NCBI RefSeq assembly: GCF_034314045.1
Contig: NZ_JAVIWL010000001.1
Span: forward strand, 4,650,001-4,714,000
Source: Glaciimonas sp. CA11.2
GTDB taxonomy: Bacteria > Pseudomonadota > Gammaproteobacteria > Burkholderiales > Burkholderiaceae_D
Direction of reading: 5' to 3'
Length of the DNA stretch: 64,000 nucleotides
The position numbers and the translations under genes were made by a program. Below the pieces are notes generated by a model. That model was not told the DNA's origin. It ran no database searches and was given only the letters and a program-made list of their open reading frames with translations. The stretch's first letter is position 1; every line of letters begins with the position of its first letter. Positions 49,602 to 60,846 of this stretch are shown piece after piece.

Positions 49602-49800
49602 ATTAGGCCGCGCCCCGATTCCAAGCGGGCTCGGCGGGAAATGGCAGGTCGGAAAACCGATTTACGAGGCGCTACCGGCAAGCCGAAGCTTTCCCATCAT
49701 TGCCAAGCCGCGAAGGCTTAACAAAATAAACGCACATTAAAAACCGCATTGCGATTTTTGTGAACCTTGTACGTTGCGTGCTTCTAAGCACGGTTCCTTT
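49602..49800 (-). ncRNA. GC-rich structured leader or small RNA (candidate)
   Basis: About 200 bases upstream of the small-ORF pair, transcribed leftward. On the minus strand it contains several hairpins: AAGCC-N5-GGCTT, TCGG-TTTT-CCGA, a long-range GGGAAA/TTTCCC pairing enclosing them, and CCGA...TCGG. A near-perfect AT hairpin (AAAAATCGCA with TGCGGTTTTT) lies at its upstream end. The 9-mer CCTTGTACG flanks it as direct repeats (49593-49601, 49765-49773). GC content exceeds that of its flanks. It recalls the C4/CI-type antisense RNAs that sit before small ORFs in P1/P4-like phages, but I cannot verify homology. Confidence 0.45.
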
Positions 49801-49899
49801 TTTTCAGGCATACATTTAGTATAAAGCATCAGCGTACATTTTATAAAGCCCGGATTTCCGCCCGTTAGAACGTTAATTCCGTGCAATCTGTTCCTATGG

Positions 49900-50045
49900 C
49901 TTACTCGCCTGGATGACAGTGAATATTAGGAACATTTTCTTGTGACACGCTGCGCGAGTGGACCAGATAGTGATGGACGTCATGAACGCCATCGAAACGG
50001 CGTATGGCGATGAATGGGACGGCAACAAACATATCGAGGCGATGA
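49900..50045 (+). other. Remnant coding sequence at an element junction
   Basis: On the plus strand, a frame reading VMDVMNAIETAYGDEWDG then NKHIEAMMRR ends where the integrase similarity on the other strand stops. Its composition looks coding, but it lacks a start with ribosome binding site. It is probably a piece of another element gene joined to the integrase fragment. Confidence 0.35.
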
Positions 50046-50224
50046 TGCGCCGAAAGTCAGCCTGGTATTTTTGCCATTCGGCTGACGGTAAGCCATCCGC
50101 CATATCTTGGAGCCCACCGGCGAGACTTCCAAATACATGCCCCGTCTGCTAAAGTGTAGGCCTTGTCCTTTGGTTTGGCGCTTTTGACTTGAATATCCGT
50201 GAGGGGGGTGGCGAGTTTGGGCAT
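50046..50224 (-). pseudogene. Truncated, frameshifted tyrosine-recombinase integrase
   Basis: From the ATG at 50224, LTDIQVKSAKPKDKAYTLADG is the start of the arm-type DNA-binding (DUF4102) domain of phage/island integrases. At 50141 one base is missing from a G run; in the shifted frame GMYLEVSPVGSKIWRMAY and KNTRLTFGA continue the domain. Similarity ends at 50046, about 60 codons into a protein normally near 400 long. It lies 165 bases from the 3' end of tRNA-Ser, the usual place for an integrase of a tRNA-targeted island. Confidence 0.85.
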
Positions 50225-50388
50225 TTTTTCATCCAAGTCAGTTTTAAAGTGCATCCATGTGCCCAAATATGGATGCAAAAACCGTGAATGTAAATGGACA
50301 ACGCTGGACGACAGGCCACAAAAAACCGACGTCTGCACTATGGCGGAGGCCGGTTATTGAACTTCTACGAACATTATAAACGCTGTCT

Positions 50389-50479
50389 TGGAGGAGAAGG
50401 TGGGATTCGAACCCACGTTACAGCGAAACTGTAAACCAGATTTCGAGTCTGGCGCATTCGACCACTCTGCCACTTCTCC
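50389..50479 (-). tRNA. tRNA-Ser (anticodon CGA)
   Basis: A 91-base class II tRNA. The acceptor stem pairs GGAGAAG (50479-50473) with CTTCTCC (50399-50393); the anticodon loop is CT-CGA-AA within CCAGACTCGAAATCTGG; the T arm is GTGGGTTCGAATCCCAC; a long variable arm is present. CCA is encoded (50391-50389). The discriminator base 73 is T, where tRNA-Ser normally has G. It lies downstream of serS. Confidence 0.95.
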
Positions 50480-50490
50480 TAATTGGTCAT

Positions 50491-50526
50491 TTTGCTGCGT
50501 GGTCTGCAGCAAAGCACAAGATTATA
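50491..50526 (-). promoter_or_regulatory. tRNA-Ser promoter -10 and leader hairpin
   Basis: On the minus strand TATAAT at 50526-50521 is a perfect -10 box; the -35 region is weak. Just after it TTTGCTGC-N7-GCAGCAAA (50513-50491) forms a perfect 8-bp hairpin in the pre-tRNA leader, which could also end serS transcription. Confidence 0.5.
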
Positions 50527-50657
50527 GCAGAATATTTTAGCTGCCAGACACCTTTTTAACTCGTGTATTACAAATACCAATCTAACATATTTGGAATACT
50601 GACCAATCATAACGACGCACACTCCGCGTCGCCAATTCCGCGCTTAAATTATCACGT

Positions 50658-52321
<1,664 letters not shown>

Positions 52322-53320
52322 TTAGTTAATTTCTGCAACCCGATGGCATGCGACCAGACGACCTTCAAATTCAGCCAGTTCAGGTACTTCTTGCCGACAC
52401 CGTTCAATTGCGTGCGGGCAACGATTATTGAAACTACAACCTGGCGGCGGCGCAAGTGGCGATGGCAATTCGCCCGGCAACATCAATTTTTCTTGACGCT
52501 GATTGGGATCAAGCCGTGGCGTGCTGGCGAGCAATGCTTTGGTGTAAGGATGTAATGGTCGACTAAAGATATCTTTTTTGTCGCCATGCTCAACCGCTTT
52601 ACCCAAATACATCACCAAAACTTCATCAGCAATATGTTCTACCACCGATAGATTATGCGAGATAAACAGGTACGCGACACCACTTGCATCCTGCAAATCC
52701 ATGAGCAAATTCAGCACTTGCGCCTGGATCGACACGTCCAGGGCCGATACCGGTTCGTCGGCAACGATCACTTTTGGATCGAGCATTAAAGCGCGGGCAA
52801 TTGCCACGCGTTGGCGCTGACCACCGGAGAACATGTGCGGAAAGCGGTTGTAATGTTCTGGACGTAGTCCGACCTTGGCCATCATCGCCTGGGCTTTTTC
52901 TGCACGCTGCGATTTGCTGAAGTTTGTATTGATGATCAGCGGCTCTTCAAGCATGCTGCTGACCTTCTTACGCGGATTAAGGCTGGCGTAGGGGTTCTGA
53001 AATACCATTTGGACCAAGGGACGCACGCGCTTGAGAGTCGCACGATCAGCGTCGGCGATGTTGGCCCCGTCCATCCATAATTCGCCACCGGTCGGCGGTT
53101 CAATCATGGTGATCTGCCTTGCAAGTGTCGATTTTCCACACCCTGATTCGCCGACCACGGCCAGCGTCTTACCAGGAATGAGTGTGAACGAGACACCGTC
53201 AAGTGCTTTGGCGGTCGCTTTAGGCTTTAGCCAGCCTTGAGAAACGTTGTAATGTTTGCGGAGATTTTTGGCTTCCAACAAAATAGTGGGTTGGGTGATC
53301 GTTGGCGTAGTGCTCGTCAT
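52322..53320 (-). CDS. dppF: Dipeptide ABC transporter ATP-binding protein DppF
   Basis: A 332-residue ATPase of the oligopeptide/dipeptide family. Walker [11 protein letters not shown]-loop [14 protein letters not shown], signature [15 protein letters not shown], Walker [13 protein letters not shown], and the C-terminal oligo_HPY domain with [14 protein letters not shown] (cysteines typical of an iron-sulfur or zinc site in this group). It overlaps dppD by four bases. It pairs with DppD to drive DppBC. Confidence 0.94.
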   Translation of the reverse strand: MTSTTPTITQPTILLEAKNLRKHYNVSQGWLKPKATAKALDGVSFTLIPGKTLAVVGESGCGKSTLARQITMIEPPTGGELWMDGANIADADRATLKRVRPLVQMVFQNPYASLNPRKKVSSMLEEPLIINTNFSKSQRAEKAQAMMAKVGLRPEHYNRFPHMFSGGQRQRVAIARALMLDPKVIVADEPVSALDVSIQAQVLNLLMDLQDASGVAYLFISHNLSVVEHIADEVLVMYLGKAVEHGDKKDIFSRPLHPYTKALLASTPRLDPNQRQEKLMLPGELPSPLAPPPGCSFNNRCPHAIERCRQEVPELAEFEGRLVACHRVAEIN

Positions 53321-54426
53321 GGTGCCGTCCTGCTGGCTGTATTACTTTCTGGATTACTTACTGACTTATTGGCGGTCATATTATTCACTAATGCTTGCGA
53401 CTGAACCGGCGGTGTCCAGCCATTGGTCGGCTGACCGGTACTATCGAGCGGAAAATGGCAGCGCACCTGCGATCCGGCTGCGCCCTTGAGAAGCGGACGC
53501 TCCTCAATACAGCGCGCGACGGCATAACGGCAGCGTGGACTCAACAGACAACCGGTCGGCCGATCGTAAAGACCGGGGACGACGCCAGGAATAGTCTGCA
53601 AGCGATCACGACCGATATTGTGTTCGGGCAGCGCGGCGAGTAGTGCTTGCGTATAAGGATGTTGCGGCGCCTGAAAAATCGTTGGAACCAATCCAGTTTC
53701 CAGCACTTGTCCGGCGTACATCACAACAACACGTTGCGCAGTTTGTGCCACCACGCTGAGATCATGGGTGATCAACATTAAAGCCATGCCACGATCACGC
53801 TGCAACTGAAGCAACAATTCCAACATTTGTGCCTGAACGGTGACGTCCAACGCGGTGGTCGGCTCATCGGCAATCAATAGGCGCGGATTACAAGCAATGG
53901 CAATCGCGACCATGACACGCTGACTCATACCACCGGATAGTTGATGCGGATAGGCGTCAAGGCGGCGTTCAGGATCAGGAATATCAACCTGCTTGAGCAA
54001 CGCTAATGCGCGTTCACGCAGTTCTTTTTGCGAGCCGCCTTGATGCACGCGTAACGTTTCGATCAGTTGATAGGCGACGGTAAAGGATGGATTCAGGCTT
54101 GTCATCGGGTCCTGAAAAATCATTGCGATGTCTTTGCCTAACAGCTTCCGGCGCTCCTTTTGCGCCATCTTCAACAGATCACGGCCATCAAAAGCCATCT
54201 GCTCGGCATTTACACGCCCTGGATAATCGATCAGGCCCATCAATGCTAACGAAGTGACACTTTTGCCGGAACCGGACTCGCCGACGATACCGACGACTTC
54301 GCCGGCTTCAATCGTCAGATCAAGCCCATCGACGGCGGTGAATGGTGAACTGGTTGATCCGAACTGAACACTAAGATTTTTAATTTCTAGCAATGCCATG
54401 GCTACTCGCTTTGTTTGGTTTGTCAT
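53317..54426 (-). CDS. dppD: Dipeptide ABC transporter ATP-binding protein DppD
   Basis: A 369-residue ATPase: Walker [23 protein letters not shown], signature [15 protein letters not shown], Walker [13 protein letters not shown], and C-terminal [14 protein letters not shown]. It has an extra 35-residue Ser/Asn/Thr-rich tail. The dppC stop and the ATG at 54426 share a base (TGATG), so translation is coupled. Confidence 0.94.
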   Translation of the reverse strand: MTNQTKRVAMALLEIKNLSVQFGSTSSPFTAVDGLDLTIEAGEVVGIVGESGSGKSVTSLALMGLIDYPGRVNAEQMAFDGRDLLKMAQKERRKLLGKDIAMIFQDPMTSLNPSFTVAYQLIETLRVHQGGSQKELRERALALLKQVDIPDPERRLDAYPHQLSGGMSQRVMVAIAIACNPRLLIADEPTTALDVTVQAQMLELLLQLQRDRGMALMLITHDLSVVAQTAQRVVVMYAGQVLETGLVPTIFQAPQHPYTQALLAALPEHNIGRDRLQTIPGVVPGLYDRPTGCLLSPRCRYAVARCIEERPLLKGAAGSQVRCHFPLDSTGQPTNGWTPPVQSQALVNNMTANKSVSNPESNTASRTAP

Positions 54427-55355
54427 CAACGCTTCAATTTTGGATCGAGCGCATCGCGCAACCCGTCACCCATCAAATTGAACGCAAGCACCGAGACCAG
54501 AATGGCTAATCCGGGGAAGGTCACAACCCACCATGCGCTTTGAATAAACTCCAGCGCACTAGCAAGCATCGATCCCCATTCCGGGGTCGGTGGTTGCGCA
54601 CCGAGCCCGAGAAAGCCCAGTGCCGCAGCATCAAGAATAGCCGTAGAAAATCCTAAAGTAGCTTGTACGATGAGTGGCGCAGCACAATTCGGCAACACGC
54701 AATTGAACATGATGCGCGCGGTTCCTGCACCAGCAATACGCGATGCGCTGACATAATCTTTAGATAGTTCACCAATGACAGCGGCCCGCGTTTGGCGCGC
54801 ATAGTGCGGCAACATGACGATCGCGATCGCATACATGGCGTTCATCAATCCGGGCCCAAGAATGGCGACCACCGCGACCGCCAGCAGCAAACTGGGTAAC
54901 GCGAGCATGATGTCCATCAAACGCATAATCGCCACTTCGACTACACCACGGAAGTAACCCGCCATCAGGCCGAGAACAATGCCGAGCACCAATGACAATG
55001 AGACCGAGACCAGTCCAATCACCAACGACAAACGCGCACCGTGAATCAAACGCGACAACATATCGCGGCCTACCGGATCGGTGCCGAGCAAAAACTTGGC
55101 AGACCCACCGGCTTGCCACACAGGCGGTACCAAAGTCGCGTCACGAAATTGTTCGATGGGAGAATGCGGTGCGATCACGTCGGCAAACAGGGCCGCCAGT
55201 ATGATAATGAACACAACAGCCAAGCCGATGACTGCGCCGCGATTTTGGCTGAAGTAACCCCAAAATTCTCGCAACGCATGAGGAGGCGCGGTGATTGTCT
55301 CTTTTTTTGGCGCTTGCGCCGGAAGAGTGATCGAATTAGTGGTCGTCTCGTTCAT
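54426..55355 (-). CDS. dppC: Dipeptide ABC transporter permease DppC
   Basis: A 309-residue BPD-type permease with an N-terminal cytoplasmic segment, six membrane helices, and the EAA loop [23 protein letters not shown]. The start overlaps dppB by four bases. It forms the inner-membrane channel with DppB. Confidence 0.93.
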   Translation of the reverse strand: MNETTTNSITLPAQAPKKETITAPPHALREFWGYFSQNRGAVIGLAVVFIIILAALFADVIAPHSPIEQFRDATLVPPVWQAGGSAKFLLGTDPVGRDMLSRLIHGARLSLVIGLVSVSLSLVLGIVLGLMAGYFRGVVEVAIMRLMDIMLALPSLLLAVAVVAILGPGLMNAMYAIAIVMLPHYARQTRAAVIGELSKDYVSASRIAGAGTARIMFNCVLPNCAAPLIVQATLGFSTAILDAAALGFLGLGAQPPTPEWGSMLASALEFIQSAWWVVTFPGLAILVSVLAFNLMGDGLRDALDPKLKR

Positions 55356-56362
55356 GAGTTGTGCCGTATACGAGGGTTGATCACGCCGTACAACAGGTCG
55401 ACGACCAGATTGACGATGATAATAATGGTAGCGGAAAGCAAAATCCCGCCTTGGACTACCGGATAATCACGACGCTGAATAGCGCCGACCAGCCACTTAC
55501 CAATACCTGGCCAAGAGAAAATAGTCTCCGTCAAAATGGCACCGGCCAGCAGCGTTCCGACTTGCAGGCCAATCACGGTCACAACCGGAATCAATGCGTT
55601 TCGCAACGCATGAATGCCAATCACGCGCCAAGGTGACAACCCTTTTGCGCGTGCGGTGCGAACATAATCCTCACGCAAAACTTCCAGCATCGCTGAGCGC
55701 GTCATACGCGCAATCACTGCAAGCGGAATAGTACCGAGAGCAATCGTCGGCAATATCAGATGCGACACCGCTGATTTAAACGCACCGGGATCACCCGCCA
55801 ACAAACTATCGATCAGCATGAATCCGGTCACCTGCGGAATATCGAACAACAGATCGATCCGCCCAGAAACCGGCGTCCAGCCTAACGTGACAGAAAACAG
55901 CAAAATTAATAGTAACGCCCACCAAAATACGGGCATTGAATAACCGGTGAGCGACGCGCCCATGACGGAGTAATCAAGCACGGTATTGCGTTTGACTGCG
56001 GCAAGAATGCCAGCCGGAACGCCAATCACAAGGGCTAACAACATCGCGCAAGTGGAGAGTTCCAGCGTTGCAGGAAATAAGGTCAAAAATTCGGTGAGTA
56101 CAGATTCATGTGTAGTGACCGATATGCCGAGATTGCCATGAAACACCTGTCCCAGATAAGAAAAATATTGCACATACAATGGCTGATCGAGACCGAACTC
56201 TTTCATCATCTGTGCGTATCGAACGGGGTCCATCCCACGCTCACCCGATATCGCTTCGACGACGTTACCGGGGATCATGTGAATCAATAAAAACACAAGC
56301 AGCGTGATGCCAAGAAAGGTCGGAATGACCAAACCTGCGCGCCGCAAGAGAAATCCAAACAT
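55352..56362 (-). CDS. dppB: Dipeptide ABC transporter permease DppB
   Basis: A 336-residue permease. N-terminal FLLRRAGLVIPTFLGITLLVFLL is typical of DppB/OppB, and the EAA loop is RTARAKGLSPWRVIGIHALRNALIPV. It partners with DppC. A 335-base gap separates it from dppA upstream. Confidence 0.93.
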   Translation of the reverse strand: MFGFLLRRAGLVIPTFLGITLLVFLLIHMIPGNVVEAISGERGMDPVRYAQMMKEFGLDQPLYVQYFSYLGQVFHGNLGISVTTHESVLTEFLTLFPATLELSTCAMLLALVIGVPAGILAAVKRNTVLDYSVMGASLTGYSMPVFWWALLLILLFSVTLGWTPVSGRIDLLFDIPQVTGFMLIDSLLAGDPGAFKSAVSHLILPTIALGTIPLAVIARMTRSAMLEVLREDYVRTARAKGLSPWRVIGIHALRNALIPVVTVIGLQVGTLLAGAILTETIFSWPGIGKWLVGAIQRRDYPVVQGGILLSATIIIIVNLVVDLLYGVINPRIRHNS

Positions 56363-56697
56363 AGGAAATACCTATTCAATAAAAAGACAACCGCTTAAAA
56401 GTGCGTAAAGACTTGTGGGTTTATGCCACCTTTTTCTGGCCTATGCAGCCTCTTTGGCCTAAGTGCCCTATTGTGACCACCCAGAAAAATATGTAAAGAA
56501 ATACTAACCGGTTAAAAACAGATTAGAAACAATAAAAGAATCAGACAATGAATAAAAAAGGTAGGCTCAATCTTGTCTGGTTCGGGCGCGGATCAACACG
56601 TAGACGTTTTTTGTGAAACGACCAAATGGAAATCCGCGCACATTGACGCTACAGTTTTTTTAAATCGCTTTAAATCGTTTTAATCGCTTTAATGGTC
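56363..56697. other. dppA-dppB spacer with short tandem repeats
   Basis: 335 bases between dppA and dppB. Just after the dppA stop are TTTAAATCG-like units of about 10 bp in tandem (56657-56694). No terminator with a U-tract is visible, so read-through from dppA to dppB is likely, perhaps with processing here. Confidence 0.45.
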
Positions 56698-58314
56698 TTA
56701 CTTGACGATATCAACTTTATCAAAAAAGAAACTATATGGCGTTGCCGGAATCTTAAAACCAACAACATTCTTGCGAACGGGTACAAATCCAACCGAGTGA
56801 GCGATGTCGATCCAAGGTGCCTCTTCGTGCGCAATCACCTGGGCTTTTTCATATAAAGTAGCACGATCGCTCTGCTTTGAAACCAGCTTGGCCTTTTGAA
56901 TCAACGCATCAAAATCTTTATCGCACCAGCGTGACGCGTTGCCGCCACCTTTGACGCCATCGCAACTCAACAAATTGCCGAAGAAGTTATCCGGATCGCC
57001 GTTATCACCCGACCAGCCAAACATCATCGATTGTTGATCGCCCTGCTTGCTGCGCTTTAGATATTCGCCCCATTCATAAGTCGTCAGTTTGACTTTGACG
57101 CCGATTTTTGCCCAATCTGCCTGGATCAATTCACCGATACGTTTGCCATCCGGATTATAAGGACGCTGGACCGGCAAATACCACATCTCGATTTCTGCAC
57201 CATTTGGATAGCCTGCCTTTGTCAGCAGCTCTTTAGCTTTTTTCAAATCGTACGGGTAATCTTTAACCTTGTCGTTGTAAGACCACAGGGTTGGCGGAAT
57301 CGGATTTTTTGCTACCTGACCAGCACCTTGGTAGACCGTTTTAAGGATTGTTTCCTTGTCGATTGCCATGCTCAAGGCTTGCCGCACGAGCTTGTTATCG
57401 AAAGGTTTTTTCTCAACATTAAAAGCAATATAACCAATGTTCATGCCTGGTTTTGAAATCAGATTGATATTTTTATCTGCTTTCATTGAAGCCAAATCTG
57501 CCGGTTTTGGGTAAGACATTACCTGACATTCATTGGCCTTCAGCTTGGCATAACGTACCGATGCATCAGGCGTGATCGCATAAATCAGATTGTCAATTTT
57601 TGGACGTCCGCCCCAATAAGAATCGAAGGCTTTGTAGCGAATAACGGCATCTTTTTGATATGACACAAATTCAAATGGTCCGGTCCCAATCGGCTCGCGA
57701 TCAAGAATTTCACGGGTACCGGCTTTTTGCAATTGCGCAGCATATTCTTCTGAATAGATTGAGGCGAAATACATGACCAGATCGGCGAGGAATGGCGATT
57801 CAGGATGCTTGAGTTTGAAGCGGACGGTGCTGTCATCAACCTTTTCAACTTTGTCGATGATGTTGTTGAGGCCCATGTCGAGGTAATAACCAAAAGTCTG
57901 ACCGCGCTCCAATGTGTGAAATGGATTTGCAGGATTGCCCATGCGATCAAAAGTGAACACGACGTCGTCAGCATTGAAGTCGCGCGTTGGTTTAAATTTA
58001 GCGCTGCTGTGAAACTTCACGCCTTTACGTAGTTTAAAGGTGTAAATAGTACCGTCATCCGAGATGGTCCAGGACTCTGCCAATGCTGGTTTAATGGTGG
58101 TCGTTCCCATTTCAAATTCAACCAGGCGATTAAACATGGGGCTAGCAGAAGCGTCAAAAGTGGTGCCGGTGGTATACAACTGCGGACTAAAACCTTCTGG
58201 GCTAGCTTCAGAGCAAAAGACCAGTGTTTTTTTGGCTTGCGCTGAAGCCAATCCCGCACAAACGCTTAGCACAGCGACTAAGCTGAGTTTGGCAACAAAT
58301 TTTCCATTTTTCAT
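56698..58314 (-). CDS. dppA: Periplasmic dipeptide-binding protein
   Basis: A 538-residue family 5 solute-binding protein. Signal peptide residues 1-25, cleaved after ASA. The mature N-terminus TLVFCSEASPEGFSPQLYTTGTTFDA is the DppA signature; ITPDASVRYAKLKANECQVM and MAIDKETILKTVYQGAGQVA follow. It delivers dipeptides (or heme-like or delta-aminolevulinate cargo in some species) to DppBC. Linkage to pepP supports a peptide role. Confidence 0.92.
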   Translation of the reverse strand: MKNGKFVAKLSLVAVLSVCAGLASAQAKKTLVFCSEASPEGFSPQLYTTGTTFDASASPMFNRLVEFEMGTTTIKPALAESWTISDDGTIYTFKLRKGVKFHSSAKFKPTRDFNADDVVFTFDRMGNPANPFHTLERGQTFGYYLDMGLNNIIDKVEKVDDSTVRFKLKHPESPFLADLVMYFASIYSEEYAAQLQKAGTREILDREPIGTGPFEFVSYQKDAVIRYKAFDSYWGGRPKIDNLIYAITPDASVRYAKLKANECQVMSYPKPADLASMKADKNINLISKPGMNIGYIAFNVEKKPFDNKLVRQALSMAIDKETILKTVYQGAGQVAKNPIPPTLWSYNDKVKDYPYDLKKAKELLTKAGYPNGAEIEMWYLPVQRPYNPDGKRIGELIQADWAKIGVKVKLTTYEWGEYLKRSKQGDQQSMMFGWSGDNGDPDNFFGNLLSCDGVKGGGNASRWCDKDFDALIQKAKLVSKQSDRATLYEKAQVIAHEEAPWIDIAHSVGFVPVRKNVVGFKIPATPYSFFFDKVDIVK

Positions 58315-58408
58315 TATTCATCTCTTCCAAGGTTAATAGTGCAATGTCGTAACATTGACAGGATGCTGCTCGACAAATAACAGGTGTTCAACGCCTATTG
58401 TTTTTTAT

Positions 58409-59839
58409 TTACATCGCCATGATGGCTTCCACTTCTTCGCAAGTTTTAGGAATTGCCGGGCCCAATACACGCGAACCAGTTGGCGTCACCAAAACATTAT
58501 CTTCAATTCGGATACCACCAAAATCCATGTATTCGACAAAACGATCATAATTAATCAGATCAGCATAACGTCCGTCAAGGCCTTCTGCCCTCCACTGTTT
58601 GATGAGCTCTGGAATAAAATATATCCCAGGTTCAACCGTGACGACCATGCCAGCGACCAACGGTTTTGCCATACGCAAATTGCGCATGCCAAACAACTCG
58701 CTGCGGATCACACTGGCATCGTAACCGACTGCCGTCTCACCCAGCCCTTCCATATCGTGTACGTCCAATCCGATTTGATGACCAAGGCCATGCGGGAAGC
58801 AAATCGCATAAGCGCCAGAATCCACGATTTGATGCGGATCACCTTTAAAAAATCCAAGTGTCGACAAACCCGTGACGATCTCCGTTGCCGCTAATTTGTG
58901 AAGCGCAAGATACGGCACACCGGGTCTGATCGCTTTGATGGCACTTACCTGAGCGGACAAAACGATCTCATAGACGGCCCGCTGACGTGGGCTAAACTTT
59001 CCGCCTACGGGGATAGTTCGGGTGATATCCGAGGCGTAACCCAATGCGCTGGAGACACCTGAGTCGTTCACGACTAAATCACCTGCAGCTAGTTTTTGCG
59101 CATGATCGCGACTGTGCAGTATCTCGCCATGTCGCGTAAAAATAACGGGATAAGCGCCGAGCAAATCAACTCCGCGCATGATGCCTTCGATCGTGCCGAC
59201 CACCTGATATTCAAATATGCCCGGCTTGGATTGCTGCATCGCGGCGATGTGCATTTCTTTGGTAATGACTAATGCACGCTCCATTTCGGCAATTTCTTCT
59301 TCTTCTTTTATTTCGCGCAAACCAATAATCGCAGCGATCAGACTTGATGATACACCGGCACAAATCTGGTCAGGCGTAAGGTCGAGCAGACGCGACATCA
59401 TCAACGTGGACTCGCCGCGATACGGCGGCAAATAATGAATGGTTTGCCCCTTGCTGCGTGCCTCGGCAATCATGGCATGCAGCGCATTGGCTGGTCTTAC
59501 GGCCTTAATAGCGTCGGTGGCGTTGCTGAAGATAATGCCGACGGTGGCGGCGAGCGCGACCAACGAAGGCTGCTGGCCTGTCCACACGACTTCTTCGATA
59601 TCGGGGTCATCACCGAACAAAAAGTCCACGCCGGAATCGATATCAATCACGCCGACCAGATCAGGCTGATCCAATCCAAAAAAATAAGAGAACGAAGAGT
59701 CCTGCCGAAACGCGTAATGATTATGCGGATAATTCATGGAGGCATTGGCATTTCCCGGCAGCAAAAGCAAACCAGACGAAAATTGTTGCCGTAACTTTTG
59801 TCGCCGCGTAGCGTATTGGGTACTTTCGAACATGCTCAT
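58409..59839 (-). CDS. pepP: Xaa-Pro aminopeptidase (M24B)
   Basis: A 476-residue cytoplasmic metallopeptidase, a little longer than E. coli PepP (441). The pita-bread metal ligands are visible: VVNDSGVSS and ASDITRTIPVGGKFS for the two aspartates, FPHGLGHQIGLDVHD for the histidine, VTVEPGIYF and GGIRIEDNVLVT for the glutamates. It cleaves N-terminal residues before proline from imported peptides. It lies 94 bases upstream of dppA and 52 bases downstream of the cupin regulator. Confidence 0.94.
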   Translation of the reverse strand: MSMFESTQYATRRQKLRQQFSSGLLLLPGNANASMNYPHNHYAFRQDSSFSYFFGLDQPDLVGVIDIDSGVDFLFGDDPDIEEVVWTGQQPSLVALAATVGIIFSNATDAIKAVRPANALHAMIAEARSKGQTIHYLPPYRGESTLMMSRLLDLTPDQICAGVSSSLIAAIIGLREIKEEEEIAEMERALVITKEMHIAAMQQSKPGIFEYQVVGTIEGIMRGVDLLGAYPVIFTRHGEILHSRDHAQKLAAGDLVVNDSGVSSALGYASDITRTIPVGGKFSPRQRAVYEIVLSAQVSAIKAIRPGVPYLALHKLAATEIVTGLSTLGFFKGDPHQIVDSGAYAICFPHGLGHQIGLDVHDMEGLGETAVGYDASVIRSELFGMRNLRMAKPLVAGMVVTVEPGIYFIPELIKQWRAEGLDGRYADLINYDRFVEYMDFGGIRIEDNVLVTPTGSRVLGPAIPKTCEEVEAIMAM

Positions 59840-59891
59840 CCTTGATTTTTTTTAATAATGCCACGGGTAACGGAGCAAAATCTATACCTGG

Positions 59892-60518
59892 CTAAGAAAA
59901 TTCTGTGCCTTTGAGAAACCTTTCGTGATTTCCCTGTTTTTCTTCTACGACATTGTCGCTTTCGTCATCAAAGAGTTGTGCGGTGCCAACCCATAACAAT
60001 TCAGCTTGCTTACTTTTGTGCATGAGCGCCTCGATAGTGTGCGGAATGTTGCCGTCGAAGTGAAGGCTGTCTCCGGCGCACAGCACAAAATGCTGCAACC
60101 CAACCGTATATTCCACCTGACCGCTCAGCACAAAAACCATTTCATCGCCTTCGTGCGAGACCATTTCTGACTTGTATCCTGAAGGCATGGTGAACTTGAC
60201 CGAATGCACGCGACTGCCGGGAAAAACAGTCGATAGCCGCTCATACTTTACCGGCCCACTAGCAACTCTGTAGGTCTGCCGTCGATCTTGATAGGAGTCC
60301 GGCTGTATTTGTTCTGGCTGCTTAATCAGGTCGCCAATCAGTACGCCGAGCGCTTTTGCGATAACAACTAATGAGGTGATTGATGGTGTAGTCAGGTTAC
60401 GCTCAACCTGCGAGATAAAGCCTGCAGTCAAACCGGTCTCGACCGCGATTTGCATGAGTGTTTTTTTCACCGCATGACGCCGCGTTCGAATGGTCTTTCC
60501 TAATTGTGGCATTGTCAT
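59892..60518 (-). CDS. HTH-XRE/cupin regulator of the peptide module
   Basis: A 208-residue two-domain regulator. The N-terminal helix-turn-helix of the XRE type is LMQIAVETGLTAGFISQVERNLTTPSITSLVVIAKAL (about residues 21-57; shown as a region), followed by a cupin (MVSHEGDEMVFVLSGQVEY and GDSLHFDGNIPHTIEA) that would bind a small ligand. Such regulators usually repress catabolic or transport operons. It heads the minus-strand run pepP-dppABCDF. A twin palindromic operator lies 75-131 bases upstream of its start. Confidence 0.87.
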   Translation of the reverse strand: MTMPQLGKTIRTRRHAVKKTLMQIAVETGLTAGFISQVERNLTTPSITSLVVIAKALGVLIGDLIKQPEQIQPDSYQDRRQTYRVASGPVKYERLSTVFPGSRVHSVKFTMPSGYKSEMVSHEGDEMVFVLSGQVEYTVGLQHFVLCAGDSLHFDGNIPHTIEALMHKSKQAELLWVGTAQLFDDESDNVVEEKQGNHERFLKGTEFS

Positions 60519-60592
60519 GGAGGTCCCCGCTGATTTATCTTTTCATTGTTAGCGCGTATTTTTTTGGTATTTGCTCGTCGGCAAAGTGAAAG

Positions 60593-60615
60593 AAATTATA
60601 GCTATACTACAATTT
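60593..60615. promoter_or_regulatory. Operator copy 1, AAATTATAG-N5-CTACAATTT
   Basis: A 23-bp palindrome with one mismatch. The adjacent copy at 60627 has the same architecture (AAATTRTAG-N5-CTAYAATTT) and a centre 34 bp away, near three helical turns. Position upstream of the cupin-HTH gene suggests autoregulation. Confidence 0.7.
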
Positions 60616-60626
60616 CAGTCAAGTGC

Positions 60627-60649
60627 AAATTGTAGTCAGACTATAATTT
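60627..60649. promoter_or_regulatory. Operator copy 2, AAATTGTAG-N5-CTATAATTT
   Basis: Second 23-bp palindrome. The inner arms of the two copies also pair perfectly across them (ACTACAATTT-N11-AAATTGTAGT, 60606-60636). The right arm contains a TATAAT-like sequence, so a bound repressor could block a promoter. Confidence 0.7.
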
Positions 60650-60846
60650 TTACTTCTTAGCATGGATGAAAAACGACTATTCGTACACTATTAAGCAGAT
60701 TTTTCGGATGATGTTTCCTCATACCGGCGACTTCCTGATACCGATCAGCTGGCAAAGTAAAGAGTGAAGCGGTAAAAGAAGAGTTTGTGGCTTCGCGTCA
60801 CAATAGAGGAGTCACTTTTACCCAACGCACCCTCAATAACCGCCTA

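Noticed and set aside
58380..58408. Terminator between pepP and dppA
   Set aside because: The potential stem has mismatches, and on the minus strand the T-run lies before rather than after it.
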